DNA of 64,000 nt from VRUE01 sp040901495 (GTDB lineage Bacteria; Actinomycetota; Thermoleophilia; Solirubrobacterales; 70-9): NCBI GenBank assembly GCA_040901495.1, contig JBBDYO010000074.1, positions 7,882 through 71,881 of the forward strand, given 5' to 3'. The number at the start of each line of letters is the position of its first letter. The first letter of the stretch is position 1. Under the pieces are notes generated by a model. It searched no databases, had not been told where the DNA came from, and worked only from the letters and a program-made list of their open reading frames with translations. The position numbers were made by a program, and so were the translations under genes. This document shows positions 23,382 to 31,423 of the stretch, piece by piece.

Positions 23382-24544
23382 GCGACGCTGTCGATCGCCC
23401 CGGCGCCGCCTTCGCCGGCGTCTTCGCTGTCACCTTCGCGGGGCTGATCGCGGTGGGCGCGGTGCTGCCGGTCCTGCCGCGCTACGTCCACGGGCCGCTC
23501 GACGCCGGCAACGTCGCGGTGGGAGTGGTGATCGGGTCCTACGCCGCCACCGGCCTGCTGCTCCGCCCGCTTGCCGGCCGCTTCGCCGACCGGCGGGGGC
23601 GACGACCGGCGGTCCTGCTCGGCTCCGTGGCGGTGGCGATCTCCGGGTTCCTCTACCTGCTGCCGCTCGGCGTGCCGGGGCTGATCGCGGCGCGCCTGCT
23701 GCTCGGCGCCGGCGAGGGCACGGTGTTCACCGCCGGCTCAGCCTGGATCGTCGACATCGCCCCGCCCCAACGGCGGGGGCGGGTGATCGGCCTCTACGGG
23801 CTCGCTGTCTGGGGCGCGTTGAGCATCGGGCCGCTGGTCGGCGAGCTGCTCCTCAACGCCTCCGGCTACACGGCCGTCTGGCTGTTCGCCGGGGCGGCGC
23901 CGCTGGTCGGAGCCCTGATCGCGCTGCGCCTCCCGGACCCGTTCCGCCCGGTTGCTCAGGTCGATGAGCACCAGCCACTGATCGCCCGCGAGGCGATCCG
24001 GCCCGGCATCGCGCTCGCCCTGGCCTCGATCGGGTACGCGACGGTGGCGGCCTTTGTCGTCCTGCACCTCGACGCGCGCGGCGTAGGGCACGGAGCAACC
24101 GTGTTCGGCGCCTTCGCGACGATGGTCGTGCTGACCCGCTTGGTCGGCGGCGACCTTCCCGACCGGATCGGCCCCGCCCGAGTCGCGGCCGCGGCCGCCG
24201 CGGTCGAGGCAGTCGGGCTGGCGATGATGGGCGTCGCCCAAAGCCTGCCGCTCGCGCTGGCCGGCGCCCTGGCGATGGGCGCGGCCTTCTCGCTGCTCTA
24301 TCCCTCGCTCTCGCTGATCGTCGTCAGCGGGCTGCCCGAGAACCGGCGCGGCGCGGCGCTCGGCACCTTCACCGCCTTCTTCGACGCGGGAGTTGGCTTG
24401 GGAGCGCCCCTTGCCGGGTTGGCCGCCGCGCTCGGAGGCTACGAGAGCGCCTTCCTCCTTTCAGCCCTGGTCGCCATGGCCGCAGCGATGACGATCGCCT
24501 TCGTGATCTCCAGCCGCGGCCGCGCCCTGCTCGCCAGCAGGTGA
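23378..24544 (+). CDS. MFS transporter, drug:H+ antiporter-like
   Basis: 388 aa with twelve predicted membrane helices. The loop 2-3 signature appears as GRFADRRGRRPAVLLG, and RRGRVIGLYGLAVWGALSIGPLVGE lies at the helix 5 position, as in DHA1 efflux pumps. The second half repeats the pattern (GGDLPDRIGPARV). Substrate unknown. Starts with GTG overlapping the HAD phosphatase stop. It is followed by a long palindrome and then a convergent thioesterase gene. Confidence 0.9.
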   Translation: MSDAVDRPGAAFAGVFAVTFAGLIAVGAVLPVLPRYVHGPLDAGNVAVGVVIGSYAATGLLLRPLAGRFADRRGRRPAVLLGSVAVAISGFLYLLPLGVPGLIAARLLLGAGEGTVFTAGSAWIVDIAPPQRRGRVIGLYGLAVWGALSIGPLVGELLLNASGYTAVWLFAGAAPLVGALIALRLPDPFRPVAQVDEHQPLIAREAIRPGIALALASIGYATVAAFVVLHLDARGVGHGATVFGAFATMVVLTRLVGGDLPDRIGPARVAAAAAAVEAVGLAMMGVAQSLPLALAGALAMGAAFSLLYPSLSLIVVSGLPENRRGAALGTFTAFFDAGVGLGAPLAGLAAALGGYESAFLLSALVAMAAAMTIAFVISSRGRALLASR

Positions 24545-24565
24545 ACCTCTATCTCCCTCTCTCAT

Positions 24566-24610
24566 ACTGCATCAACTTTTCTATCTGGCAGATAGAGAAG
24601 TTGATGCAGT
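24566..24610. terminator. 45-nt near-perfect palindrome between convergent genes
   Basis: ACTGCATCAACTT (24566-24578) through AAGTTGATGCAGT (24598-24610), with inner TCTATCTG/CAGATAGA arms. The arms are 22 bp with one mismatch around a single central base. It is much richer in A/T than its neighbours. It lies 21 nt after the MFS stop and 26 nt from the thioesterase stop. Probably a bidirectional terminator, possibly derived from a mobile palindrome. Confidence 0.6.
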
Positions 24611-24636
24611 TCGTGCTGCTGCGCGAGGTAGGGCGG

Positions 24637-25419
24637 CTAGGGACGCTGGGCGATGAGGAGGGTTTGGGCGGCGCGGCCGATCCTGCCGCGCTCGTCGAAG
24701 AGCACCGACTCCGCGGTCCCGACGCCGTTGCGCTGGGGCAGGGTGACCGCGTCGACGCAGACCCACTCGCCGTCGGGCATCCGCTCCAGGTGGACGGTGA
24801 GGTCGACGTTGATGAAGAGGAACTTCTGCCAGTCCAGCACGGCGCTGATCCCGTTTCCGACGTCGGCGGCCACCAGGGTGCGCTGCAGCGGGGTCGGGTC
24901 CTCGCCCTCGACGAGGGGGCAGCGCATCCGCATCCAGACCGTCGCCGGGCCGGGGTCGAGGAAGCCGCCGCTGACCGAGCGCCACTCCATCGCGGTGTGG
25001 TAGCCGACCTCCTGGCCGGTCGGGAAGAAGTCGCCGGTGGAGCCCTGCTCCGGCCCCGGCGGGGGCGAAGGCTCGGTGAGAGCGTCGGGGAGGTCGACCT
25101 CTCCCCTGCGGATCCGCCATGCCCGGGCACGCATCAGCTCGCCGTCGTCGTTGACGAGAGAGGCCTCGATCAGCTGCACGCTGCGTCCCGGCCGAATGAC
25201 CTTCGCCTCGACGCTCAGCGGCCCGATCGGGATCGAGCGCATGATCTCGAAGGTGACGCGCCCAACCTGGAACTCATCGGCGTCCTCGAGCCGCTCGATC
25301 TCGCGACCCACCAGCGCGGCGGGCGGGCCGGCGTGCTGGGCGCCGGGGTCCCACGGGCCGCGGGTCAGCTCGGTCGCCAGATAGCGGTCGCCGTCGCACG
25401 CATAGAAGGCCGAGGCCAC
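24637..25419 (-). CDS. thioesterase family protein (acyl-CoA thioesterase II/TesB-like)
   Basis: 260 aa with two hot-dog folds in tandem. The first half has QHAGPPAALVGREIE and VTFEIMRSIPIGPLSVEAKVIRPGRSVQ; the second has LQRTLVAADVGNGISAVLDW and FINVDLTVHLERMPDGEWVCVDA. This matches the TesB-like/thioesterase-superfamily proteins (PF13622) of actinobacterial lipid metabolism, which hydrolyse acyl-CoA in the cytoplasm. The start region is followed upstream by the hairpin repeat at 25433-25483. Confidence 0.85.
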   Translation of the reverse strand: MASAFYACDGDRYLATELTRGPWDPGAQHAGPPAALVGREIERLEDADEFQVGRVTFEIMRSIPIGPLSVEAKVIRPGRSVQLIEASLVNDDGELMRARAWRIRRGEVDLPDALTEPSPPPGPEQGSTGDFFPTGQEVGYHTAMEWRSVSGGFLDPGPATVWMRMRCPLVEGEDPTPLQRTLVAADVGNGISAVLDWQKFLFINVDLTVHLERMPDGEWVCVDAVTLPQRNGVGTAESVLFDERGRIGRAAQTLLIAQRP

Positions 25420-25432
25420 GCCGGGATCCTAT

Positions 25433-25483
25433 GGGGGTGACTGAGGTTGACCACGATAGTTATGGTCAACCTCAGTCACCCCC
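25433..25483. repeat. intergenic hairpin repeat, member 1 (TTGAC-N13-GTCAA core)
   Basis: Perfect 21-bp arms, 25433-25453 and 25463-25483, around a 9-nt loop. The apex contains TTGAC (25447-25451) and GTCAA (25465-25469), spaced by 13 nt. The same 23-nt core occurs at 49026-49048 and 58083-58105. It lies between two leftward genes, just after the CAP gene, so it may act as that gene's terminator. Confidence 0.75.
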
Positions 25484-25528
25484 CGGATAGATCGAAGGAA
25501 AGACTCGAAATTACGCTGAGCTGGGGGC

Positions 25529-26092
25529 TCAGCAGTGGGAGCCGAAGTGCTGGGTCCAGACGTGGGCCTCGTGCCGGCCATCCATCGTGCCGACCCTAAG
25601 GCCGATGCCCAGCTGTCGGTAGGCGCCGAGGATGTTTTCGCGGTGGCCAGTCGATTGGAGCCAGGCGCGGAAGATCGAGCGCACCGTGCCGAGCTCACCG
25701 GTCCCCCAGGCGATGTTCTCCCCAGCGCGCCAGCAGCTCGCTCGCATGTACCCGGCGCGCTGCATCCAGAAGGTAAAACGGCGCCCGCAGGCTTCATGGC
25801 TGAAGGTGTCGCAGCGGATGATGTCCCCCGACTTGTCCTCCGCGGACCAGTCGAGCGGGGAGGCGACGGACAGCCCGGCGCGGCCCATGTGGCGGCGCGC
25901 GAAGTTCGTCATGCACCGCATCGCCTGCTCCTGCGTTGCCACGGGGGCATTGAGGACTTCCTGGTTCGGGCACACGGCGGCGGGCGCCATCAAGCGCTCC
26001 ACGTTCACGGCGTGCGCCGGGGCGGCGGCCAGGGCGAGGGGAGTGGCCAGGGCGAGGACGGCGGCGGATTTGCAAAGAATCTTGCGAAGCAT
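25529..26092 (-). CDS. secreted CAP (SCP/PR-1) domain protein
   Basis: 187 aa. Signal peptide with cleavage after APAHA. CAP-domain landmarks are LDWSAEDKSGDIIRCDTF, CWRAGENIAWGTG, STGHRENILGAYRQLGIG and HVWTQHFGSHC. Six or more cysteines suggest disulfide stabilisation outside the cell. Bacterial CAP proteins (PF00188, YkwD-like) have no agreed enzymatic role. Divergent from msrB; the 84-nt gap between them should hold both promoters. Confidence 0.9.
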   Translation of the reverse strand: MLRKILCKSAAVLALATPLALAAAPAHAVNVERLMAPAAVCPNQEVLNAPVATQEQAMRCMTNFARRHMGRAGLSVASPLDWSAEDKSGDIIRCDTFSHEACGRRFTFWMQRAGYMRASCWRAGENIAWGTGELGTVRSIFRAWLQSTGHRENILGAYRQLGIGLRVGTMDGRHEAHVWTQHFGSHC

Positions 26093-26176
26093 GGCCTCTC
26101 TGTCGCCAAATCGGGCTCATCCTTCGACCGTTTCTCCTCTCAGTAGACGCACGTATGAGTCCCCTACTCTGTAGTC

Positions 26177-26572
26177 ATGACGAAGAAGGTCGAGAAGTCA
26201 GAGCAGGAATGGCGCGACCAGCTGACGCCGGAGCAGTACGAGGTGACCCGCAACGCCGGCACCGAGCGCGCCTTCACCGGTCCCTACTGGGACGAGAAAG
26301 GCGATGGGATGTACCGCTGCGTGTGCTGCGGAGCCGAGCTCTTCTCCTCCGAGACGAAGTTCGACTCGGGCACCGGGTGGCCCAGCTTCACCGAGCCGGC
26401 CAACCTGGAGCACGTCGAGCTGCGCCCCGACAACAGCCACTTCATGCGCCGCACGGAGGTCGTCTGCAAGCACTGCAACGCCCATCTGGGGCACGTCTTC
26501 GACGACGGGCCGGGGCCGAACGGGCAGCGCTACTGCATCAACGGCTGCGCCCTGACCCTGGAGAAGGGTTGA
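26177..26572 (+). CDS. msrB: peptide-methionine (R)-S-oxide reductase
   Basis: 131 aa, the standard single-domain length. Two CxxC zinc pairs (Cys48/51 and Cys97/100), GTGWPSF, and the catalytic Cys120 in GQRYCIN are present. Cys124, four residues later, replaces the usual non-cysteine residue in this segment and could be an extra resolving or redox residue. Repairs methionine-R-sulfoxide in oxidised proteins in the cytoplasm. ATG at 26177. It converges with the response regulator gene. Confidence 0.95.
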   Translation: MTKKVEKSEQEWRDQLTPEQYEVTRNAGTERAFTGPYWDEKGDGMYRCVCCGAELFSSETKFDSGTGWPSFTEPANLEHVELRPDNSHFMRRTEVVCKHCNAHLGHVFDDGPGPNGQRYCINGCALTLEKG

Positions 26573-26581
26573 GGCGCTGCT

Positions 26582-27247
26582 TTATTTGATGGCGCCGCCG
26601 GCGCCGAGGTAGCTGAAGCGAACGGCGAGCGCGACTGCCTCGGTGCGGGTGTCGACCTCGAGCTTGGCGATCGCGTTGCGCACGTGGGTGTGGACGGTCG
26701 CCGGGCTGAGGCTGAGGCGCTCAGCAATCTCTTTGACCCGCAAGCCCTCCGCCAGCAGCTCGAGGATCTGGCGCTCGCGTGGGGAGAGGTCAAGCAGTTT
26801 CTCGACCTCCGACGGCTTGCCCCCTGCGAAATCGCCGCCGAGGAAGGTTCCGCCGGTGGTCACGGCTTTCACCGCTCTGGCGATGTCCTCGGCGGGGGCC
26901 GACTTCAGCACGTAGCCCGAGGCGCCAGCCCTCAGCGCCAACGCCAGCAGGTCCGGCTGGGCGTGGGCCGTGAAGATGATGACTTTGGTCCGGGGGCGGA
27001 CCTTCAGCACCTCCTTGGTGGCCTCGATGCCGTCACGCTTGGGTAGCTCGACGTCGATGATCAGGACGTCGGGTTCAAGCTCTTTGACGACCTCGACCAC
27101 ATCGCGCCCGTTCCCGGCCTCGCCGACGATCTGCAGCGTGTTCGAGTCCACCATCCGCGCCTTGATCGCCTCTCGGACGATCTCGTGGTCGTCGCAGAGG
27201 ACGACCCGTTTGGCCTCGCGGACACTGGTGGTCATCGGCGCTTCCAT
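26582..27247 (-). CDS. NarL/FixJ-family response regulator
   Basis: 221 aa. Receiver domain with acidic pair Asp19/Asp20, phosphoacceptor Asp65 (LIIDVELP) and KSAP near residue 115. LuxR-type HTH at about 153-200 (LSPRERQILELLAEGLRVKEIAERL, then SPATVHTHVRNAIAKL). No histidine kinase gene adjoins it, so it is an orphan here. The start could be ATG 27247 or ATG 27235; the latter has GGAAG five bases upstream. Downstream of serS on the same strand. Confidence 0.92.
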   Translation of the reverse strand: MEAPMTTSVREAKRVVLCDDHEIVREAIKARMVDSNTLQIVGEAGNGRDVVEVVKELEPDVLIIDVELPKRDGIEATKEVLKVRPRTKVIIFTAHAQPDLLALALRAGASGYVLKSAPAEDIARAVKAVTTGGTFLGGDFAGGKPSEVEKLLDLSPRERQILELLAEGLRVKEIAERLSLSPATVHTHVRNAIAKLEVDTRTEAVALAVRFSYLGAGGAIK

Positions 27248-27261
27248 ACCTCACCATCGGT

Positions 27262-27277
27262 ACAAAAGACACAAAAG
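27262..27277 (-). promoter_or_regulatory. tandem 7-nt direct repeat upstream of the response regulator
   Basis: ACAAAAG occurs at 27262-27268 and again at 27271-27277 (CTTTTGT on the coding strand, 9-nt period) in a 55-nt AT-rich gap before the response-regulator start. It may be a regulator half-site pair or part of a promoter. Confidence 0.3.
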
Positions 27278-27302
27278 GTAAGAACGCTCGCTATTTGCGC
27301 GC

Positions 27303-28574
27303 TCATCGTGCTCTGATCCTTTCAGGCGCGCCGTAGGAATGCAAAGTATTAGGTAGCGTGAAACCACCTTCCCCGTCCTGCCGATTCTCAATCAGGGCGA
27401 TGATCGTCCGTCCCACGGCCACAGCGGTGCCGTTCAGCGTGTGGACCGTATTGGGTGTTTCACCGTCGGCGGGCCGATACCTACAGCCCAGGCGACGAGC
27501 CTGGTAATCGGTCGTATTCGAGCAGGAGGTGACCTCCCGGTAGCGGTCCTGGCTGGGAATCCAGGCCTCGCAGTCGAACTTCCTCGCCGCCGAGGCGCCA
27601 AGATCGCCGGCGGCGACGTCGACTACCCGATAGGGGATCTCCAGCTCGGTGAGGATCCGCTCCTCGATCGCCAACAACCGCTCGTGCTCCGCCGCCGACT
27701 CGGAGGGCTCCACGAACGAGAACATCTCGACCTTGTCGAACTGGTGGACGCGAAAGATGCCGCGCGTGTCGCGGCCGCTGGCCCCGGCCTCGCGCCGGAA
27801 GCAGGTTGAGAACCCCGCGTAGCGCAGGGGCAGCTCGTTGGCGCCGAGGATCTGCTCAGCGTGCAGCGAGGCGAGCGAGACCTCGGAGGTGCCGACCAGG
27901 AAGAGCTCGTCCTTTGGGACCTCATAGATCTGGTCGCGGTCGCCGGGCAGGAAGCCCGTCCCGTAAAGCGCCTCTTCGCGGACCAGGACCGGCGGGATCA
28001 CCGGTTCGTGGCCCTCGCCGCGGACCAGATCGAGCGCAAAGCGGACCAGCGCCATCTCCAGCAACACCAGGTCACCCTTGATGTAGGCGAAGCGGGTGCC
28101 GGAGAGCTTTGCCGCCGCCTCCATGTCGATCAGGCCGAGCTCGGTCCCTATATCGAGGTGATCGCGCGGCTCGAAGTCGAAGCTCGGCTTCTCCCCCACC
28201 TCGCGAAGGACGACCGCGTCCTCCTCCGTCATCCCTTCCGGCGCCTCGGGGTCGGGCAAGTTGGGGAGTGTGGCGGTAAGACGAGCGAGATCGGCCTCGA
28301 TCCGCTCCAGCTCGGCCTTGTCGGACTCGATCTTCTCCTTCAGCTTCTGGACCGACTGCACGAGGTCCTCGGCGTCCTCGCCCCTCTGCTTTGCCTCGCC
28401 GACCTGCTTCGAGAGCGACTTGCGCTCAGCCTGGGCGCCCTCGATGTCGGGCAGCAGCCCGCGCCGGCGGGCGTCAAGCTCGAGCAGCTCGTCGACGGCC
28501 TCCGCGGCGGCGCGGCGTGCCAGCGCTGCCTTGACCCGCTCGGGGTCGGAGCGGATCAGCTTCAGATCAAGCAT
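27303..28574 (-). CDS. serS: seryl-tRNA synthetase
   Basis: 423 aa, full length. The N-terminal antiparallel coiled coil (about 35-105) that binds the long variable arm of tRNA-Ser is clear. The class II catalytic core follows, with motif 2 CFRREAGASGRDTRGIFRVHQ and motif 3 PNTVHTLNGTAVAVGRTIIAL. The SCSNTTDYQARR serine-site block is present. Essential for translation. It starts 12 nt after the cytochrome c lipoprotein gene and may share its transcript. Confidence 0.97.
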   Translation of the reverse strand: MLDLKLIRSDPERVKAALARRAAAEAVDELLELDARRRGLLPDIEGAQAERKSLSKQVGEAKQRGEDAEDLVQSVQKLKEKIESDKAELERIEADLARLTATLPNLPDPEAPEGMTEEDAVVLREVGEKPSFDFEPRDHLDIGTELGLIDMEAAAKLSGTRFAYIKGDLVLLEMALVRFALDLVRGEGHEPVIPPVLVREEALYGTGFLPGDRDQIYEVPKDELFLVGTSEVSLASLHAEQILGANELPLRYAGFSTCFRREAGASGRDTRGIFRVHQFDKVEMFSFVEPSESAAEHERLLAIEERILTELEIPYRVVDVAAGDLGASAARKFDCEAWIPSQDRYREVTSCSNTTDYQARRLGCRYRPADGETPNTVHTLNGTAVAVGRTIIALIENRQDGEGGFTLPNTLHSYGAPERIRAR

Positions 28575-28586
28575 CGGGCGGAGACG

Positions 28587-28988
28587 TTAGGGGGATGCGT
28601 CCTCACCGGGACGCGGAGATTCTTCCGCTTCGCTACCGGCGTACTCGGCGACAAAGCGCGCCACCGCCTCGGCCTCGGCGCCGACCACGATGTTCTGGGG
28701 CATGATCGCCCCTGAGAACCCACCGTTTTGAATAGCGAAGAGAGCATCGTCATATGTCTCGGTTCGCTGGTCGAGGTTCGGCCCCTGCGTACGCACGCTG
28801 CGGTTCCCGGTTCCCTGGCTGCCAGCCGCCGACAGCGTGTGGCAGCCGGAGCATCGCGTCGCGAAGAGAACGGCGCCGTTGTAGTTGGGGTCGTCCTTGG
28901 AGACTGAGATCCCCTCCTCACCGAAGCCACAGGCGGCCAGGCTGAAAGCGGCCGCGGCCACCATCACTGTGATCATGATCGGACGCAC
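28587..28988 (-). CDS. mono-haem cytochrome c lipoprotein
   Basis: 133 aa from GTG 28988 (MRPIMITVMVAAAAFSLAAC). The lipobox SLAAC places the lipidated Cys at the membrane surface. One CxxCH haem site (CSGCHTLS) and a distal Met in GAIMPQNIV act as axial ligands, as in small class I cytochromes c. The C-terminus is acidic. Likely role: electron carrier on the outer face of the membrane. Longer in-frame starts up to 29039 would overlap the divergent flavin reductase gene and spoil the signal peptide. Confidence 0.88.
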   Translation of the reverse strand: MRPIMITVMVAAAAFSLAACGFGEEGISVSKDDPNYNGAVLFATRCSGCHTLSAAGSQGTGNRSVRTQGPNLDQRTETYDDALFAIQNGGFSGAIMPQNIVVGAEAEAVARFVAEYAGSEAEESPRPGEDASP

Positions 28989-29032
28989 GCGGCGGGCATC
29001 ATATTGTCTTGCGCCGATCCAGCCACCCGACG

Positions 29033-29515
29033 ATGCCAACTCCAGACCCAGCTAGTTTCCGCGCCGCGATGGGAATGCTGCCCACCGGGGTCACGGTCGT
29101 GACCGCGACTGGGCCCGATGGGCCGGCCGGAGCGACCGCCAATGCGGTCTGCTCGCTGTCGATTGAGCCGATGCTGATGCTCGCCTGCCTCGACCGCGGC
29201 TCCCGGACCCTGCTCGCGGTCCAGGCCGCCAATCGCTTCGGGGTCAGCGTGCTGCATGCCGGCCAGGAGGATGTCGCGCGCACCTTCGCCACCAAGGCGC
29301 CGGTGGCGGACAAGTGGGAGGGCATCGCCTGGCGCGATCGCGATGGCCTTCCGGCCATCGACGACGCCCTGGTCTGGGTGGCGTGCGAGCTGCGGGACGT
29401 GATCGCCGGCGGCGACCACGTGATCGTCACCGGCGAGGTCACAGACCTCGTGGCGACGGACGGCGACCCGCTCGTCTTCCACGGCGGCGATTACCGCCCG
29501 CTCAACGAGGCTTAG
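29033..29515 (+). CDS. flavin reductase family (FMN-binding split-barrel) protein
   Basis: 160 aa from ATG 29033. The FRAAMGMLPTGVTVVTATGPDG opening, the ATANAVCSLSIEPMLMLACLDRGS block and FGVSVLHAGQEDVARTFA are typical of flavin reductases (HpaC/ActVB-like, PF01613) that supply reduced FMN to monooxygenases. The partner oxygenase is not encoded nearby. A TTG at 29009 would add eight residues. Divergent from the cytochrome gene. Confidence 0.9.
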   Translation: MPTPDPASFRAAMGMLPTGVTVVTATGPDGPAGATANAVCSLSIEPMLMLACLDRGSRTLLAVQAANRFGVSVLHAGQEDVARTFATKAPVADKWEGIAWRDRDGLPAIDDALVWVACELRDVIAGGDHVIVTGEVTDLVATDGDPLVFHGGDYRPLNEA

Positions 29516-29525
29516 GAGGCACAGC

Positions 29526-29557
29526 TTCGCGAGGCCCTCGGGGCCGAGCGGCGCGAA
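29526..29557. terminator. hairpin between convergent genes
   Basis: Outer arms TTCGCG (29526-29531) and CGCGAA (29552-29557), with an inner stem GGCCC-TCG-GGGCC (29533-29545). It lies 11 nt after the flavin reductase stop. No T-tract. Confidence 0.45.
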
Positions 29558-29575
29558 TAGGAGCAGGCAGGGCGG

Positions 29576-29962
29576 TTACTGCGGGGCGCGGTGGCAGACG
29601 GCCTCGATGTTGTTCCCGTCGGGGTCGAGGACAAAGGCGCCGTAGTACCCGGGGTGGTAGATCGGCCGGAGACCGGGGGCGCCGTTGTCGGTGCCGCCGG
29701 CCGCAAGAGCGGCAGCGTGGAAAGCGTCGACCTGCTCGGGCGTGCGAACGCCGAAGGCGATGTGGGTTCCGTTCGCCGGGGGGCCGCCGCGGGCGCTGAT
29801 CCAAAAGAACGGCTTGGGACCGTGCTCGGTGTCCTTGCCGAAGCCGGCAGAGCCCTCGGCGGGCTCCATCAACAGCCTGATCCCGAGCGGCTCCAGCGCC
29901 CCTTCGTAGAAGGCCTTGCTGCGGGCGAAGTCGCCGACCTCGATATCGACGTGGTCGATCAT
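29576..29962 (-). CDS. VOC family protein (glyoxalase/bleomycin-resistance fold)
   Basis: 128 aa from ATG 29962 (MIDHVDIEVGDFARSKAFYEGAL), the normal start of a single-unit vicinal-oxygen-chelate protein. FVLDPDGNNIEAVCH is the conserved end with the metal-binding Glu. The His at residue 4 and other family metal ligands are present. Substrate unknown. A longer frame to 30070 overlaps the divergent membrane protein gene and is rejected. Confidence 0.88.
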   Translation of the reverse strand: MIDHVDIEVGDFARSKAFYEGALEPLGIRLLMEPAEGSAGFGKDTEHGPKPFFWISARGGPPANGTHIAFGVRTPEQVDAFHAAALAAGGTDNGAPGLRPIYHPGYYGAFVLDPDGNNIEAVCHRAPQ

Positions 29963-30011
29963 CGCGGCAAGCCTAACCCCACGGCTTCGAAGCGGGGTAG
30001 GGTGCACGGCG

Positions 30012-30437
30012 ATGGAGGCGGCAACCGCTCCACGGGAGCAGTGGACCTTTGCCCAGAAGGGCATCGTCATCCTGGCGGCGCTTCAGCTGCTGTGGGCGAC
30101 TGCGGGACTGATCGCCGAACCGAACATCTCGTTTGGGGCGGACGCGCCAACCGAGCGGGTCCTGGGCGTCGACTTCAACGGCGTCCACGCGCTCTCCGGG
30201 TTCCTGCTCTTCCTCCCCGCCTTCTACTTCGCGCGGCGGCCGAAGTGGGCGCTGTACTACGCGATCTACGTAGCCGGAGCGCTGGTCGTGACCGGGATCT
30301 GGGCGCTGTTCGACTCCCAGCCCGCCTGGGTCTTCACCTTCCCCAACAACTACTCCGACGCGATCTTCCACCTCGCCACCGGCGCCCTGTTCGCGATCGT
30401 CGCCGTCATCCAGCTCGCCCAGGACCGCCGCACCTAA
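30012..30437 (+). CDS. four-helix membrane protein (DUF4383-like)
   Basis: 141 aa from ATG 30012. Four predicted membrane helices: IVILAALQLLWATAGLIA, GVHALSGFLLFLPAFYF, ALYYAIYVAGALVVTGIWAL and the last with FHLATGALFAIVAVIQ. The pattern of conserved His in helices 2 and 4 resembles DUF4383 proteins, but the assignment is tentative. Function unknown. Convergent with the next gene across a strong hairpin. Confidence 0.65.
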   Translation: MEAATAPREQWTFAQKGIVILAALQLLWATAGLIAEPNISFGADAPTERVLGVDFNGVHALSGFLLFLPAFYFARRPKWALYYAIYVAGALVVTGIWALFDSQPAWVFTFPNNYSDAIFHLATGALFAIVAVIQLAQDRRT

Positions 30438-30442
30438 CCGGA

Positions 30443-30490
30443 TCTGTTGACGAATAGTGGCCCCTATGGGGGCCCAAACTCGTCGACAGA
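30443..30490. terminator. 48-nt palindrome between convergent genes
   Basis: TCTGTTGACGA (30443-30453) pairs with TCGTCGACAGA (30480-30490), with one T/C difference, and an inner GGCCCC/GGGGGCC stem around TAT. Plus-strand transcripts continue into ATTTGG. It lies 5 nt after the rightward stop and 12 nt from the leftward stop. Confidence 0.6.
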
Positions 30491-30501
30491 ATTTGGCGAG
30501 G

Positions 30502-30936
30502 CTAGACGATGGGGGTGGTGCCCGCGGCGCGGAGGGCGATGAAGAAGATCACGCCGCAGCTGACGGCCATGATCCCCATCTCGCGACGGACGATCGCCAG
30601 GGCCATCGACTGCTGAGCATCGGCTGAGAGGGCCTCGAAGTCGACATCGCCCAGCTCCCGCTCGGCGGCCCCGGCCCGCGCACCCTCGGCGAGGAAGGAG
30701 ACGACGAGGGGGAGGATCCCGTAGAGGTAGTGAAGGTCGTCCAGCGCCTCGTGGCCGGTGAAGACGAGCAGCCCGCCGAGCATCGCCTGCACGAAGACCG
30801 TGACCTGGGCGACACGCAGCAGGTACCAGAAGGGAACCGAGGGGCGACCGCGGAACCAAGCCACGCCGCCGACCGCGCCCGCGGCAAGGTTGAAGGCGAT
30901 CAGCGTGACGCCGACGACGAGATGGACCTCGGGCAT
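30502..30936 (-). CDS. four-helix membrane protein upstream of nuo
   Basis: 144 aa with about four membrane helices (LVVGVTLIAFNLAAGAVGGVAWF at the N-terminus, FWYLLRVAQVTVFVQAMLGGLLVF, the LHYLYGILPLVVSFLAEG region, and a C-terminal helix). A short cytoplasmic segment with acidic residues (ERELGDVDFEAL) separates helices 3 and 4. The His/Tyr pattern is reminiscent of small haem-binding membrane proteins, but no family is recognised. Divergent from nuoA, 98 nt away. Confidence 0.65.
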   Translation of the reverse strand: MPEVHLVVGVTLIAFNLAAGAVGGVAWFRGRPSVPFWYLLRVAQVTVFVQAMLGGLLVFTGHEALDDLHYLYGILPLVVSFLAEGARAGAAERELGDVDFEALSADAQQSMALAIVRREMGIMAVSCGVIFFIALRAAGTTPIV

Positions 30937-30947
30937 GTCTATATCCG

Positions 30948-31023
30948 CCCGACCGGGTCGGGATTCCGCTTACTGATGCGGAAAATCACTATGTAGCAAG
31001 TTGTCACAAGGTAGGTGTATAAC
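30948..31023 (+). promoter_or_regulatory. upstream region of the nuo operon
   Basis: Two small hairpins, CCCGAC-CGG-GTCGGG (30948-30962) and TTCCGC/GCGGAA (30964-30969 with 30978-30983), precede an AT-rich stretch with TATAAC (31018-31023), a good -10 hexamer. No -35 at normal spacing. A start site near 31030 would give an almost leaderless nuoA message (GTG at 31035). Confidence 0.4.
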
Positions 31024-31034
31024 GGACTTCTCCA

Positions 31035-31412
31035 GTGCTGAAGTCCTACCTCCCAATACTTGTGTTCGCCTTCCTCGGCCTCGGCGTGGGGGGAGCCTTG
31101 GTGATGCTCAATCACCTGATCGGGCCGAAGCGCCCGCCGCGCCCCACGGCGGCGGCGAAACGCCAGGGAGAGCCGTACGAGTCCGGCATCCCGGTCAAAC
31201 CGGCCCACAACCTCCGCTTCGGGGTCAGCTTCTACCTGATCGCGATGCTGTTCATCCTCTTCGATATCGAGGTCGTCTTCCTCTACCCGATCGGGGTGAT
31301 CATCAAGGACGCCGACAGCCTCTTCGTGCTCGGCGAGCTGGTCGTCTTCGTGGTGCTGCTGCTCGTCGCCTTCGTCTACGTGTGGAGGAAGGGGGCACTC
31401 GATTGGAGGTAG
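31035..31412 (+). CDS. nuoA: NADH-quinone oxidoreductase subunit A
   Basis: 125 aa with three membrane helices. YESGIPVKPAHNLRFGVSFYLIAMLFILFDIEVVFLYP contains the family's conserved loop and acidic helix-2 segment. Membrane-arm subunit at the quinone-site junction of complex I. GTG start at 31035; first gene of the nuoA-N operon. The last codons overlap the possible early start of nuoB. Confidence 0.97.
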   Translation: MLKSYLPILVFAFLGLGVGGALVMLNHLIGPKRPPRPTAAAKRQGEPYESGIPVKPAHNLRFGVSFYLIAMLFILFDIEVVFLYPIGVIIKDADSLFVLGELVVFVVLLLVAFVYVWRKGALDWR

Positions 31413-31423
31413 AGCGCCAAACG

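Noticed and set aside
24566..24610. tRNA or other structured RNA gene
   Set aside because: It forms one long hairpin, not a cloverleaf, and has no T-loop or CCA-adjacent acceptor features.
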